A stretch of DNA of 64,000 nucleotides, taken from positions 1-64,000 of the forward strand of contig WOGZ01000146.1 of the NCBI GenBank assembly GCA_009733775.1. Direction: 5' to 3'. Positions 48,843 through 60,210 of this stretch are shown here, piece after piece. The position numbers and the translations under genes are program-made. Origin of the DNA: Alectoria sarmentosa. Its lineage: Eukaryota > Ascomycota > Lecanoromycetes > Lecanorales > Parmeliaceae. The notes under the pieces are model-generated. The model was not told the DNA's origin. It searched no databases and saw only the letters and a program-made list of their open reading frames with translations. Within the stretch, counting starts at the first letter, position 1. The number at the start of each line of letters is the position of its first letter.

Positions 48843-49868
48843 CTTACTAGTTGGAACAGAACGACTGCAACAGAATTGAGCTAAAGTGACAACGACGACC
48901 TCTCGACAGGCGGCTGCACGAGGAGGCAACGACGCTGAGAATCGGAACCGAGCGGAGATTCTGCGGCCGCAGCGACTTCTTAGGGGCCTCGCTACTGCAA
49001 GCCACCTGCGAGTGATCAAGCGGTGCCATTTGTAATCCGTCAAACATTTTCACGTGCAGCCAATCAGTTCACACAGTCAATAAGTAACCCATAAAATATT
49101 GATAGTCAAACCCATAGTCAAATGTCTACTTGAGCAGACCTTTTGTTTCCTCCTAATGAGATTGGGTAGGAAGGACAGGATCCGTTGCTTCATTTGCAAG
49201 AACCGTGGGTGCTGAGATTGAATGGGATATATGCGAGAGAGATTGGTAGGGAGCAATTCCTACGTGGCTCCGTGGAATTTTGGGACTGCATAGCAAGTAT
49301 AGTGTAAACAGAGACCATTGCCAGGCTTCCTCTACGTGGCTGAGACAATTGTTACAAACGGAATTCAAGTACCCGACAGGGTCTGTGGAGAGAGCATTAA
49401 GTTTTCGTCTAGGCAGCCGAGATAGCAGTTACACTTGGTCTTGAGATACGCGATTGGGTTTGTGAGGAGGGAGTAGGAAGGGTCGAAAAGGGTGATGAAT
49501 GGGATTGGGAAGACGATGATGATCCACAAAGTTGCGGCTATGATTGTGAGGATCCTTTTTGTCCATTGCCAGACGCTTTTGAGTCGGGACTATGCGCTGG
49601 TGTGTGATGCACGCAAGTGTGGTGTAAGAGTCGAAGACCACCGGGTAAGGACTTGGTTTCCCATGTTGATGCGTGAAGTAGGTTTCGATTGTTGAGAGCC
49701 GATTAGCTTTGAAGGACCGGAAACCTAGATCGTATTAAATTGAACTGTCAAGCACGTCAGCTCCTGACTAGCTGTGTTGCTCACTCGTTTGGGGAGTCTG
49801 ACGCCCTTGGGAACCCGATCATAGAGTCAGCTTCTTTTGGTGTCACGCGACGAGGTCTAGCTCCGGTG
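48843..49868. other. HET-gene upstream region to the RIP block edge
   Basis: Normal composition until an abrupt change at about 49868. Should include the HET promoter. No other gene recognised. Confidence 0.4.
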
Positions 49869-52130
49869 TCTTCTATTAAATAAATTTTCTCTTTAATTGT
49901 TAATATATTTATTATTAATTATTTTAACGTAATATTTAATTGCATTTTTATCGTTATTGTATTTAATTTCTAATTAATAAATTAATTATATATTTTAAAA
50001 TTAAATTACTTTTTATTGCCCGATAAATCGATATATTTTATTTTTCGAAAAGTCTTTATTTTAAATATTCGTTTCACGCTTTAATAAAGCACAAAAACGT
50101 TATAAAAAAATCGTTATAAATTATTATAATATTGTCTCAAAATAACGAAAATTATCGATTTATTAACGAAGATAAATGCAGTAAAACATTAATTATAAAA
50201 AGAAATATATATTATAAAGTTATTTATATAAATAATATTAAGTCGCGTTAAGCTCAGTTGAATCGTGCGTTAAAAAAATAAAATTATAACATTATCTTCT
50301 CTTTTATATCGTTATATTTTTATAATTATTCTCTATTATAAACAGTTTAAAAATTTATAATTATTTTTAATTTTAACTTTTCACATTTTTTTATAATAAA
50401 TTTTGTTATTTTTTTATTTTAACAATTTTTATTATATAATATTTATTACGAGCGTACTTTATTTAACTTTATCGCTTACTTAATTTTATCAACTTTAACG
50501 TAATTTTACGACTTATATATAAATCTTATTATCTTTTTTATAATCTTTTCTTTTTAATTTGTTATTTTAATATATTATTACACGATTATTATTATTTAAT
50601 TTTTATAATATCGTAATTTTATATCTTTTATTTTATTAATATTTCGTAATTTTATAACGTATTTTATTACTTTTCTCGATTGTTAACGTTTATTTATATA
50701 TTATATATTTTATATTATAATATTTATGCTTAATAATAATTTATACTTTATTATACGTGCTTTAAAAATTTATAATAAAAAGTAAAAAATAAAAAATAAA
50801 AATAATGTTATTCGTATTTGATTGTTTTATAATAAATTCACGTTTCGTATAACGTATTTATAATAATAATAATTATTATTTAAGTTTTTATTCGTTAAAA
50901 ATTAATATTATAATATCTTTTCGCAAATTCATAAAATTAACATTTATAAATATAATTTATTACGATTTAAAGACGATTAAATTTTAAAAAGAATATTTAT
51001 TATTATATCAAAAAATCAAAAAATATTAAATATTTTATATTTCGATATAAACGAAATAATAACTATAAAAAAATATTATAAAATCGTTTATATAAATAAT
51101 ATTAAATCGCGTTAAACTTAATTAAATCGTACGTCGTAAAAAAAACGAAATTATAATATTAATAATAATTATTATATTAAAAAATTAAAATGATATTAAA
51201 TGTTTTATATTTCGATATAAACGAAACAATAATTATAAAAAAAAAATTATAAAGTCGTTTATATAAGTAATATTAAGTTGCGTTAAATTTAATTAAATCG
51301 TGCGTTATAAAAAGAATAAAATTATAACAATGAAATTTATTATCAAATTTTTTAATTTTTTTTTTAATTGTCTTATTTCTTTTAATATCGTATTATTTTA
51401 TAATTTAATTAAATACACGATTTATAAAAATAATTACAAAATAATAACAATCGTTTATTTTTTCACATTATTCTTTTTCGTTTTTTTTTTAAATAATTTT
51501 AAAATTATAAATATTTAATATTAAATAAAGAAAAAAATAATATAAATCGTTAATAAGAAACAAAAAAAGAAATATTATAATATTAAAAAAAAAATACTCG
51601 AATACGAGTTAAATTTTTTTATAAAAAGTATTAGAAAAATTTAAAACAAAATATTAAATATAACGAAAAAATAAACGAGAAAAAATATATATATATATAA
51701 ATAAAAAATAATAATCGATAATTACTTTTATTCGTAAAATAAATTTATTTTTGAAATTATAAAAGTTATTAAAGTTAATAGCGATTAACTTTATATTATT
51801 AACGTTTTAATAACGAAATATATAAACGTATTTATTACTTTTTATACTTTATTTTTTAAAGTATTATTTATTTCAACTTATAGTTTATTATTTAATAAAT
51901 TTTTTTTTGTTTTTTTAAATTTTTACGAAACAAATTTTATAAAATTACGCATTTACGATGAATTTAATTTAATTTTCGAGTAATTCAAATTAAAACACGT
52001 TTAATAAACTATAAAAAATTATTTTCGTTTATTATAAAAAAGGATAATGCGTCTATATGCGTTATTTTAAATCGATTAGATTTTCTCACGATTTTTGTTT
52101 TTGTTTTTTGTTTTTTTTGTTTTTCGATAA
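49869..52130. mobile_element. RIP-saturated repeat block 2 with LTR-like copies
   Basis: About 2.26 kb of extreme AT content in which most remaining C and G are in CpG. No protein remnants can be read. A motif close to AATATTAAGTCGCGTTAA-[G/A]-CTC/TT occurs near 50238, 51104 and 51279; it resembles AAGTCACGCTAAGCTCAATC in the LTRs of the 1.1-8.2 kb element. The last two lie in a direct repeat of period 170 bp (TTCGATATAAACGAAA at 51041 and 51211). Probably a remnant of related LTR elements. Confidence 0.6.
51005..51330. repeat. two direct copies of a 170-bp AT-rich unit
   Basis: Copy 1 about 51005-51150 and copy 2 about 51174-51330 share ATTTCGATATAAACGAAA, then TCGTTTATATAA and GCGTTAAA. 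Spacing is 170 bp. Possibly tandem LTR-like repeats. Confidence 0.55.
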
Positions 52131-52690
52131 ACGTGCAATAATTGTAAGAACTCGTAAGACCGAATTTTTTCAACGCTTTTTAAATCACTGACATCAGTGA
52201 AAGAGTCATCGAATGATTCTATTACGTTGTTCAGATCGCGCCAGAGATTTTGGGTTACGCAGATGATGGACGAAATTCGGATATCTTTTTGCACGACTTC
52301 GTAAGGAATGTGCAGCGAGGTAACGCTGTCGTCAATGGCAAGCAGCTGGCTTTTAAGGATTCTCGCGAAATCTATGCAAAAGCGTTGAAAGATAGTCTCC
52401 TAGGTGTGAGTCGGCTAGTCGATCAAGTCATGGAAACGCTGGTTTCCGGACGAGTAACGGCGGTACGGCCAATGTGGCGACGGCAAATGTCAGTGTATCT
52501 TCCGCGTAGGGGCATTGGATTCCAGCTTTGATACCAGGTCTTCATGATTGTTATGGTTAGGTATTTCCAAGGGTGACGCGAGGTGATTGGGGATACTCTG
52601 CGTTACCTGCGAAAAATTTCGCAGGCACATCTCTTCGAGACACGCAGGATACAGCACGAAGCAGCAGGCAGATGAGAATCTGCCTCTCAT
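52076..52690 (-). pseudogene. decayed ORF fragment at the edge of RIP block 2
   Basis: One minus-strand frame is open from 52690 to 52076 except for three stops: TGA at 52492-52490, TAG at 52417-52415 and TAG at 52402-52400. Between and after the stops the translation looks protein-like (ETIFQRFCIDFARILKSQLL, then IRISSIICVTQNLWRDLNN and SFTDVSDLKSVEKIRSYEFL). Both TAGs are explainable by CAG to TAG. The frame then enters AT-saturated DNA. No family recognised; it may be the remnant of a gene swallowed by the repeat block. Confidence 0.35.
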
Positions 52691-53033
52691 GTACGGTGCT
52701 GGATCACGAAAGATAGATATTATGAACGTGGAACTTCTCTCTTGGATGGCGGATGATAGATCGCTGGAGGAGGCTGGAGCGGTGGAATGTGTTGGAATTT
52801 AGCCTTCGGTCATCACGGTCACCTCGTATCCCTGAAAGTCTATCTACTACTGTATATTACAGGGTCCCAGAGATCCTGGACTAATGAAATCATCGTTCCT
52901 TACAATGTTTTAACAAAGGCTGGATTAGAAGCGTGCGGTTCGACATCGCTTCATTGGGTCTTGCAAATGAGCACCTTGAGGTAGACTTATCCACTTTGAC
53001 ATTGTTTCTTTAAGTGGCGACAAGGATTCCAGC
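52691..53033. other. short spacer downstream of the NLR gene
   Basis: Normal composition; nothing recognised beyond the likely 3' region of the NLR gene. Confidence 0.35.
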
Positions 53034-56000
53034 TCAAAGAGCAAAGGAGCCCCGCCGAAAGGCAGGTCTATTCAAGTCAGCCTTGATCATAGACACCTTA
53101 TCGTCTCTGGGATAAATCAATGTCCCATCTGCTGTCACACAGCAGAGATCCAAACTGCCACCCATAGCCCAGTCATCAGGTACAAAAAAATGTCGCTGGA
53201 CAAATTCATCGCCCTCATTGCCATGGTGTTTGGGCGGCTTTGACGACATTCCTGGTGACGCTGACTGATGTGCAAAGTCAACCATTTTGTAGCTGTTTAC
53301 CCATAAATCCCAATCCAAGAAGACGAAAAGATCACCAGGTAGTATAGCGAGAGCAATTCGGACTCGAGATCTGACATCGTCTGGAATAGTCGCAGACCTG
53401 ACAAGGGATGTGTCAGTCTGGTTGACACCGGCTCTGATGGGCTCCAATTCTGACAATGGGAGAATAAAGAATCGACCGACTCCTGTGAAGGAATCATTTG
53501 AGCTCAATCGTATCAAGACATATTTGAGGTCTTGTGTGACCATTGCTCTCACTTTCTCCGAGGTTGGTCCTGGTGTAACAATGTTCGTGCGCTTGAGGAG
53601 CTTGGTAGCCATGTGGACGTCACCGTTGAAATCAGAAATCAATACGTTGTCCTGTCGCACTGAATCTATGTGCAGATAAGAGACAGGCTCTCTACATTCA
53701 AGGAGATCTTGCCACCCGAGTACTCGTACATCTGCAGATCCAATGCCGAGTAACAATTCATGATGAGTTGGGTGGCTCACCCACTTCCGCAAATCGCCAT
53801 CCGCAAGTTTCTCAGATGCACGTAAACTGGCGTCCTTAAGCGACCATATGTGGGCAGATTGACTTGCGACGATGAGAAGCAGACTGGAACCTGGACTGAA
53901 CAAAATCTCGTGTATGACTTGCTCCTCCAGGTCGAGTTTCGGATTTTTCAGGGGTATGACTTGTGTCGTCTCAGTCAAGTGACCGTAGTCGGTTATCTCA
54001 ATTTGGCTGAGGATGATATCTCCGCTGAGGTCAGCTGCCACCATGTATTGCGAATCTTGACTCCAAGCCAAGTGGCTGACTTCCATGAAGTTGTTGAATT
54101 TGCCAACTTCGACTGTGTCTGACCCGTTCGTGCTGCGGAGCTGAACAGACCCGTCATCGGTACCGACGCAAACACACTTCCCATTTGGACAAGCTTCAAG
54201 GGCAGAAATTGCCTCAAACTGTTCTAGCTTTGCTTCTGAGGCCTGCCCAACAGACATCGAAATTGCAGTCTCACTGGATAAATCACTGACAGCCTCTTCT
54301 GCGTCTGAAAAGCGTAGAAGGCTATTGGGCTCCCAAGCATTAATTGAATTGACCATTCCACAGCGCAGATCAAAGAATCGTAGACAATCAGGGCTAAATG
54401 CCAGTCCTATCAGGAGATCGTCGGAGGAAAGCTGATAAATGACAGAGAAGTCGGCGAAATCCCAAATTTTGACAATGCCAGTGCTGGTGCTGGACAAAAA
54501 GAGCTTCCCATCCGAGCTTGCAGTAACATCGTTGGCATACGCCTGAGCCTCTTGGTGTTCACCTGTCAGCGGGTGCCACTTGAATACGAATCCGTCTGTA
54601 TAGAAGCCAATTACGTGGTCTGTGACGGGATTCCAGACAAAACGCCAAGCAACATACCAACCCATAGTATATTGATCAGCAGAGAATTTGGTTCCCTGAG
54701 CTCTATTGCATCTATTGATGCATTTGCCAGTTTCCAAAGACCATACGGATAGCGGGAAGCCACGGTATGCTACTCCAGCGTATGATCCGTCTCTGCTGAA
54801 GGCAACACACGTAGGCGAGTTCGCAGCAGCTTCTGCGGTCAATGGCTCCTTGAACAGTGTTGGATGCACGTACCGCCATTCGTTCTCAGTCTGTCCGACG
54901 TCGAAGAAGCGGACGGCTCTGTCGTCAAACCCAGCGAGAATCCTTGTGTCGTTATTCGTGAAAAAGAGCGTGATGGCTCTGGCCTCCACATTATTTCTGA
55001 CTGAGTAAAGAACACCACCAGATGGAATTGCCCATAGCTTAGTGGTTTGCAGGCCATAAGTAGAAAGCTTGTCACCATGGGCATTGAGAACGATACTCGT
55101 GACAGGTTCACCATGCTCAATAACATGGACTTCCATAAAGGTCTGAAAGTCCCAGACAACTATACGACCGTTGGCACCAAGAACAGCGATATATTGACCT
55201 GCACATGCCAGCTTGTAAGCTTCAAACCCCTCTGGTAGAGAGATTCTGGCTAGACGGTCCGTCCACGCACTGTCGAGGTCGCCTATTACGCAAAGGTCCC
55301 TGTCATTTTTACAGTATGGCTGTTGATACAGAGCCGAGGTCTCTGGGCTGAAGGGTGAAACAAGGCCGTAGATGGCCCGAGGATATTTGAGCAGAGCGAT
55401 GCTGAATTTGGCGACGATTCTTATTAGGTCGACAGCCCATTGATCCAAAAGCTGCAAATCAGAAAGCCGTCGGAGCAATGGATTCTTGGAAGCATCCTCT
55501 TTTCGTACCAGGGCGACGAATGAACCAAGACTTTTGGAGGTTTTCATAAGGACATCCAGATGACCCGTCCTTGATAACAAATGCACCCATAAAGGGAAGG
55601 CGCCGCCAGCGAAAAACCTTACCAATACATCGAGTAATTTACCTGACCCACTCTTGCTGGCTTTCAAATGATACATCCAAGAGGTCGCAGCATACAGCAA
55701 GTATGACTGAGAAGCGGCATCGTTATCAATCATATCAGATGTGATGCGCGAGTCGAGAAGAGTAGATACTGTCTTAATGCACAGGGTTTCATGGTTCGCT
55801 TGTACATCAATAAACAGCTCGGACTCACGTGGTTGAACGAGATATTCACGTGCTGTCTGATGGATCATTGCAATATAGTCCGAAGCGTCGACCCGTATGA
55901 ATTGACCACAAACGTCGGAAATGGTCCTTTTGAGGTCCAGAATCCCAGGGAAATCTGGCTCCAAGGCTTGAGAAAGCTCTCGAAGACTCATGGGTCTTCG

Positions 56001-58104
56001 AGCACCCATTGTCCATCGGAGCAGAGCCTTTGCTAGCAACCGACTTGATTTGTGGGGGAGTTTGAGGATGGCATGCTCCATCCGGTCATACAGTTTCTGC
56101 ATATCACTTGGAAACTCGTCAAGAGTCTCTTGAATACCTGATGCTGTATGGCAATAGACTATCTCTTCCAGGACAAGCCGTGTCCATAGAAAATTGCCCT
56201 CGGCACGAGCAAGAATCTTTTGAATCACCAGATTTTTGATCTGTTCACTACCACGCATATGGCCTACTTCTTGTTCCACTAGACGTTGAATGTCTTGTGC
56301 GTTGTGATCCAAGCTGTGATTCTCAAGCTTCGTCAAGCGTAAGGACCTTGCAGCTTTGGCAACGCCCAGCTGTATAGATTCCGTTTGTCGACTTGCAATG
56401 AAGATTCGTAGAGGTAAACTCGAGCTGGAGCAGGTGCGGATGAGATCCAGAAGAATCTTTGGTGATTCGCACTCGTCCAGAGCGTCAATGACCCAGAAAA
56501 ATGGTCGTCGATGTTCCATCTTGAAGAGAAGATTCTCGTACACCTTGTGCCATATTACAGAAGCATCGGCAGAATCCACTCGCAACCCCTGCTTCGACAG
56601 ATCTAGCATACCACGGCGAAAGGCACGATTCTCCTTCGCAATTTGACAAGCGATCGACCGAAGAAGATTAGCTACAGAGCGCTTGTGTTGATCCCCGAAG
56701 TTGAAGAAAAAATACTGTGGTGCAAGATTCCGTTGTTGCAGAGCCGTTACAACATACGCAGACAACACAGACTTTCCACTTGCAGGTGCAGCACTGAACC
56801 AAATAAGATGGCATCCTTCGGGTGTGCTTATCCAATCAGACATGCCATTTTCATGCAATATCCATTCACAAGTCCCCTCAATCCAAAGCCTGTGATACTT
56901 GTTGAGGTCATCGTCGTGCTCGAAGAAGGAAGAAAACAGCCTCTGCAACGTTTGAAATTCGTCCATGGCCTGGTCGGCCGACACGCCCACTTTACGCACT
57001 ATCTCCTCCGCAAGGGTTCCTAGGGCATTGCGAACGCTGACATAATTTGCATCTTCTGGACTAGAGTACTTAGAAACTCCATGATGGTCGGCGTACAGCG
57101 GCCTTGAAATTTCTTTCGAATAGCCCAAGATGGCGGAATCTTTCTCCAACACCATCATCTTTCTCGGACCAATCGGTGTCGGTAGTGTCTCGTAAAATGA
57201 CCAGATTGACAGTCGCGGCGCAATGTGCCTGAACTGTTCGTTAATTTCCTCCAAGGCCACGGAGCTTCTGTTGAGGTCTGTTATGAAGGTCCTTGCAGAT
57301 TGAAACGATGCGACGAGAATTCTGTTCAGAATTTCGGCTAGATTCGAGCCTCGATGAGGAGTCGAAAGGAATATAATGGCAGATATTGACCGCACTAGAG
57401 CTTTGTAGTGCTCGTCGTTCTGTCCCAACAGGCACGCTTTCTTCGCGACTAGACCGCCCATCGAGTGCGTAACAAATATGAGCGGCGTCTCCCCTATACC
57501 AAACTTCTCCCCTTCATGTGTTTTGCCAAATCGAAGCTCGAAAAGCAATTCTTTTGCGAAGTCGGTGATGCCAGCTATACTCCTCGCTTCGCCAGGCCGG
57601 AAGTTCGCATTGTAGCCAAATGTGAAGATCCGTGCGCGCTCCAATTCTGTCTCTAATGGGAGCCAAAGTCCTGGCCAGAATAGCTCGGGGTTGTGGTCTT
57701 TCGACCAAGTCTTTCGGCTGTCTCCTCCCAAACCATGTATGAAGACAATGTCCAAGCATGATGTCACCGATGGCTGATAAACTAGATGTAAACCTAGACC
57801 TGTGTTACGGCTAGGAGAAGGGGTTCGGAGGGAGGAGTTCGATCCACGATCGGGAGGGAGAAGAGGTGTCTGGTTTGAGGGTGAGGGACTGGGTCTGTCG
57901 AATATGAAGTCAGACCCAGCGGAGTGCTTCCGATCGGCAGCTATAGGTTCGGGAGATGTTGTTTGAGAGCTTTTGTCACCAGCACTCTCAGAACCTTGAG
58001 ACCTGTGCCGACGAAATAATTTGTGCTGTTCTGATGTATCAGACCCTCAAACGCAGCATCAGTAAACCAATTACTCACCATGCTTCTCCTTGGCTGTCTG
58101 GTAT
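53034..58104 (-). CDS. NACHT-WD40 NLR with N-terminal alpha/beta-hydrolase domain; 5' end incomplete
   Basis: The main exon 58030-53034 (1664 codons) is preceded by a 48-nt intron (58078-58031) and a small upstream exon ending at 58079 (YQTAKEKH in frame); the start codon was not found and must lie further up. Domains: a basic Ser/Pro-rich leader; an alpha/beta-hydrolase (DIVFIHGLGGDSRKTW; THSMGGLV nucleophile region) of the type found on fungal SesB-like NLRs; NACHT NTPase with Walker A A-P-A-S-G-K-S-V (56771-56800) and Walker B F-F-W-V-I-D-A-L-D-E-C-E (about 56470-56505); then a long C-terminal half with degenerate WD40 repeats (about 55300-53300). Such STAND proteins are signal-sensing switches in fungal allorecognition and cell death. 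WD repeats are irregular, not the near-identical repeats of HET-E. It is divergent from the kinase-like gene. Confidence 0.85.
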
Positions 58105-58379
58105 CTAAAGTTTGACGCGATCAATGACACTTCAAGTTCCTGAGTCAAGTGAAAAACGATCTTGCAAAAGAATAGAGTATGGGATTTGCTGATACCGTGA
58201 GGGGGGGCCGCACCTGGCGATCACAGATTGGTGCAGCATGTACGGTGGGGGCTATCTATGTATCTGTGCGTTGGTCTACCAGACCGAGCAGGGCCAGAGA
58301 TTTTTTTTGTAAGGCAACATCTCGCGTGGTTCACCTACCATTCTACAGCCGACGAACACAATTGACCTAATATCTCGAC
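58105..58379. promoter_or_regulatory. divergent spacer between NLR and kinase-like gene
   Basis: At most 275 bp before the kinase-like start. It contains the missing 5' part of the NLR gene as well as the promoter(s); CpG- and G-rich near 58200-58260, with a T run at about 58312. Confidence 0.4.
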
Positions 58380-59592
58380 ATGAGTGAGAACATGGAAAAA
58401 GTTGTACAAGTGGGCGAGGCGGAGGTGTTGCCTGACCTTGGAGACTTTCCAATCGACGACGGCATTCTTGCGAAATTCCCTCAAGGCACACAGGTCGTTT
58501 CTGCTAATCGATACGGACTATCACAATGGACAATCACAGCTCGACTCCATGTGAAATCTCCAGACGGTCAGACGAATCGGTACTTTCTGAAGACCGCTAA
58601 AGGGGAAGTGGGCAGACGGCTCATGGAGGGTGAATTCCATGCCATCTCTGCTTTACACAACGTTGACAATCTCTTTGCACCCAAGCCCCATGCTTGGGGC
58701 AAGCGCAGTGGACCGGGCCCAGAGACGTACTTCTTCCTCCTACAGTATATTGATATGAGCGATCGTTTCCCAGATCCAAATCAATTGTGCAGGAGACTGG
58801 CTCAACTGCATCGAAACAGTGTTTCGCCAACAGGGAAATTCGGATTTCATATCAACACATGTCAAGGCAAGACTCAGCAGTCGCTGGGATGGGAGAGCAG
58901 CTGGGCCATGCTCTTTACAAAGATGCTGAAGCACGTTGCTCAGGAAGACAACAAGACGAATAGGCATTGGGAGGCGCTTGATCAGCTGGAGGGCAGGATC
59001 TTCTCGCACGTCATACCTAGGCTACTGGGGGCTCTCGAGAGTGACGGCCGAAGCATCAAGCCGTGTCTGATCCATGGCGACCTGTGGGAAGGAAACACCG
59101 GTACCACATTTGATACGGGAAACATCTACACCTTCCATGCCGCCTCATTCTACGCACATAATGAAATGGAAATTGGAGACTGGAGATGCTTCTACAACAA
59201 CATTCACAATAAGGTTTATACCAGGACCTATTTGAAGAATTACGCCCCGAGTGAGCCCAAGGAGGAGTGGGATGATAGGAATCGCATGTACTCCATCTAC
59301 TACAATATACTTTATTCGGTCAACCACGGCAGCCAGGGGACATCAATTCGCCAAATGTAAGTTCGAAGGCGTTACCAGGAAAGCTGTGAGCTGACATCAA
59401 AGCAGAGCATTCGACGATATGTACTATCTCGTCGACAAGTTCGCCCCTTTCGCGGCAGGGGAAGGACCTCCCAGAATTGACCAATTTCAGCGTGTAGGGT
59501 TTCCGACTGAAGCCGATCACACGGCAACCAAGTTCGGCTCAGCAGAGTCGTCTGCATACGCGGCGAAGATGAGGGAAGGTGTCGGGTCCTAG
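58380..59592 (+). CDS. fructosamine/ketosamine-3-kinase-like protein
   Basis: Two exons, 58380-59356 and 59406-59592, with a 49-nt intron, encode 387 residues. The splice joins SIRQ-I to AFDDMYYLVDKFAPF. Kinase-fold features: TARLHVKSPDGQTNRYFLKTAKGE (nucleotide-binding Lys region), catalytic loop HGDLWEGN (232-239, with Asp234), and SFYAHNEMEIGDWRC at the metal-binding segment. FN3K enzymes phosphorylate sugar-amine adducts on proteins and so allow deglycation. In the segment that normally reads F-D-(P/A)-A the window has F-H-A-A (His253), so the Mg-binding Asp appears lost; the enzyme may be inactive or altered. Divergently paired with the NLR gene. Confidence 0.82.
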
Positions 59593-60210
59593 GTCAATCT
59601 GTCAGTTGATTGGAATCCTTGGCATTCATACATGTCCCCCACCCACCCCTACAAATCTTCAGTATTACGAATTTCCTATATATGAAGGAATAATATATAC
59701 AAGAACTGATGTTTCGATTGTTGCGATTCTATTGTCGGCGGAATTGTCACAATCGAGAGCGTGGTCATTAAGTTGTGAGGGAAATAAAATATATTGAGAA
59801 TTTACGAGATCAACACTTTGAAGCGGATAATTTTGGATCTCAATACTCTCAAGTACCCAGTGCCCTCAATATCTTTGTGAATACGAATCAATTTTCGACC
59901 TTTGAACGACGTAAGAATCGTAAAGGTCGGACTGTTGATTTTCGTATGCATTCTTTTGTGTTATCTACAATATCTGTAAAGTCATATTTTACAAGGGTGG
60001 GGTGGAAGGATACCTTGTGCATGAATGCCAAAAATTCCAATGCTTTTTGCACCTGACAAATAGCAAGTATTCGTCCGAGGACATGGGCATTTCATTTGTA
60101 CTGAGGGGAATTCAGAGGTCACCCGCGAGGCCTACCAAACCATTGTGGACGAAGACCAATGAGCATCTTCAGCGGAACACGATTTGGGGGAAATATTCTA
60201 CTATTTGTGG
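59593..60210. other. convergent spacer
   Basis: The 3' ends of the kinase-like gene (+) and the MFS gene (-) face each other. AT-leaning, no gene recognised. Confidence 0.4.

Noticed and set aside
57650..57767. Start of the NLR protein at 57767
   Set aside because: The codon there is GTG and the frame continues upstream without stop through a Ser/Pro-rich leader to 58030, where a splice acceptor lies.
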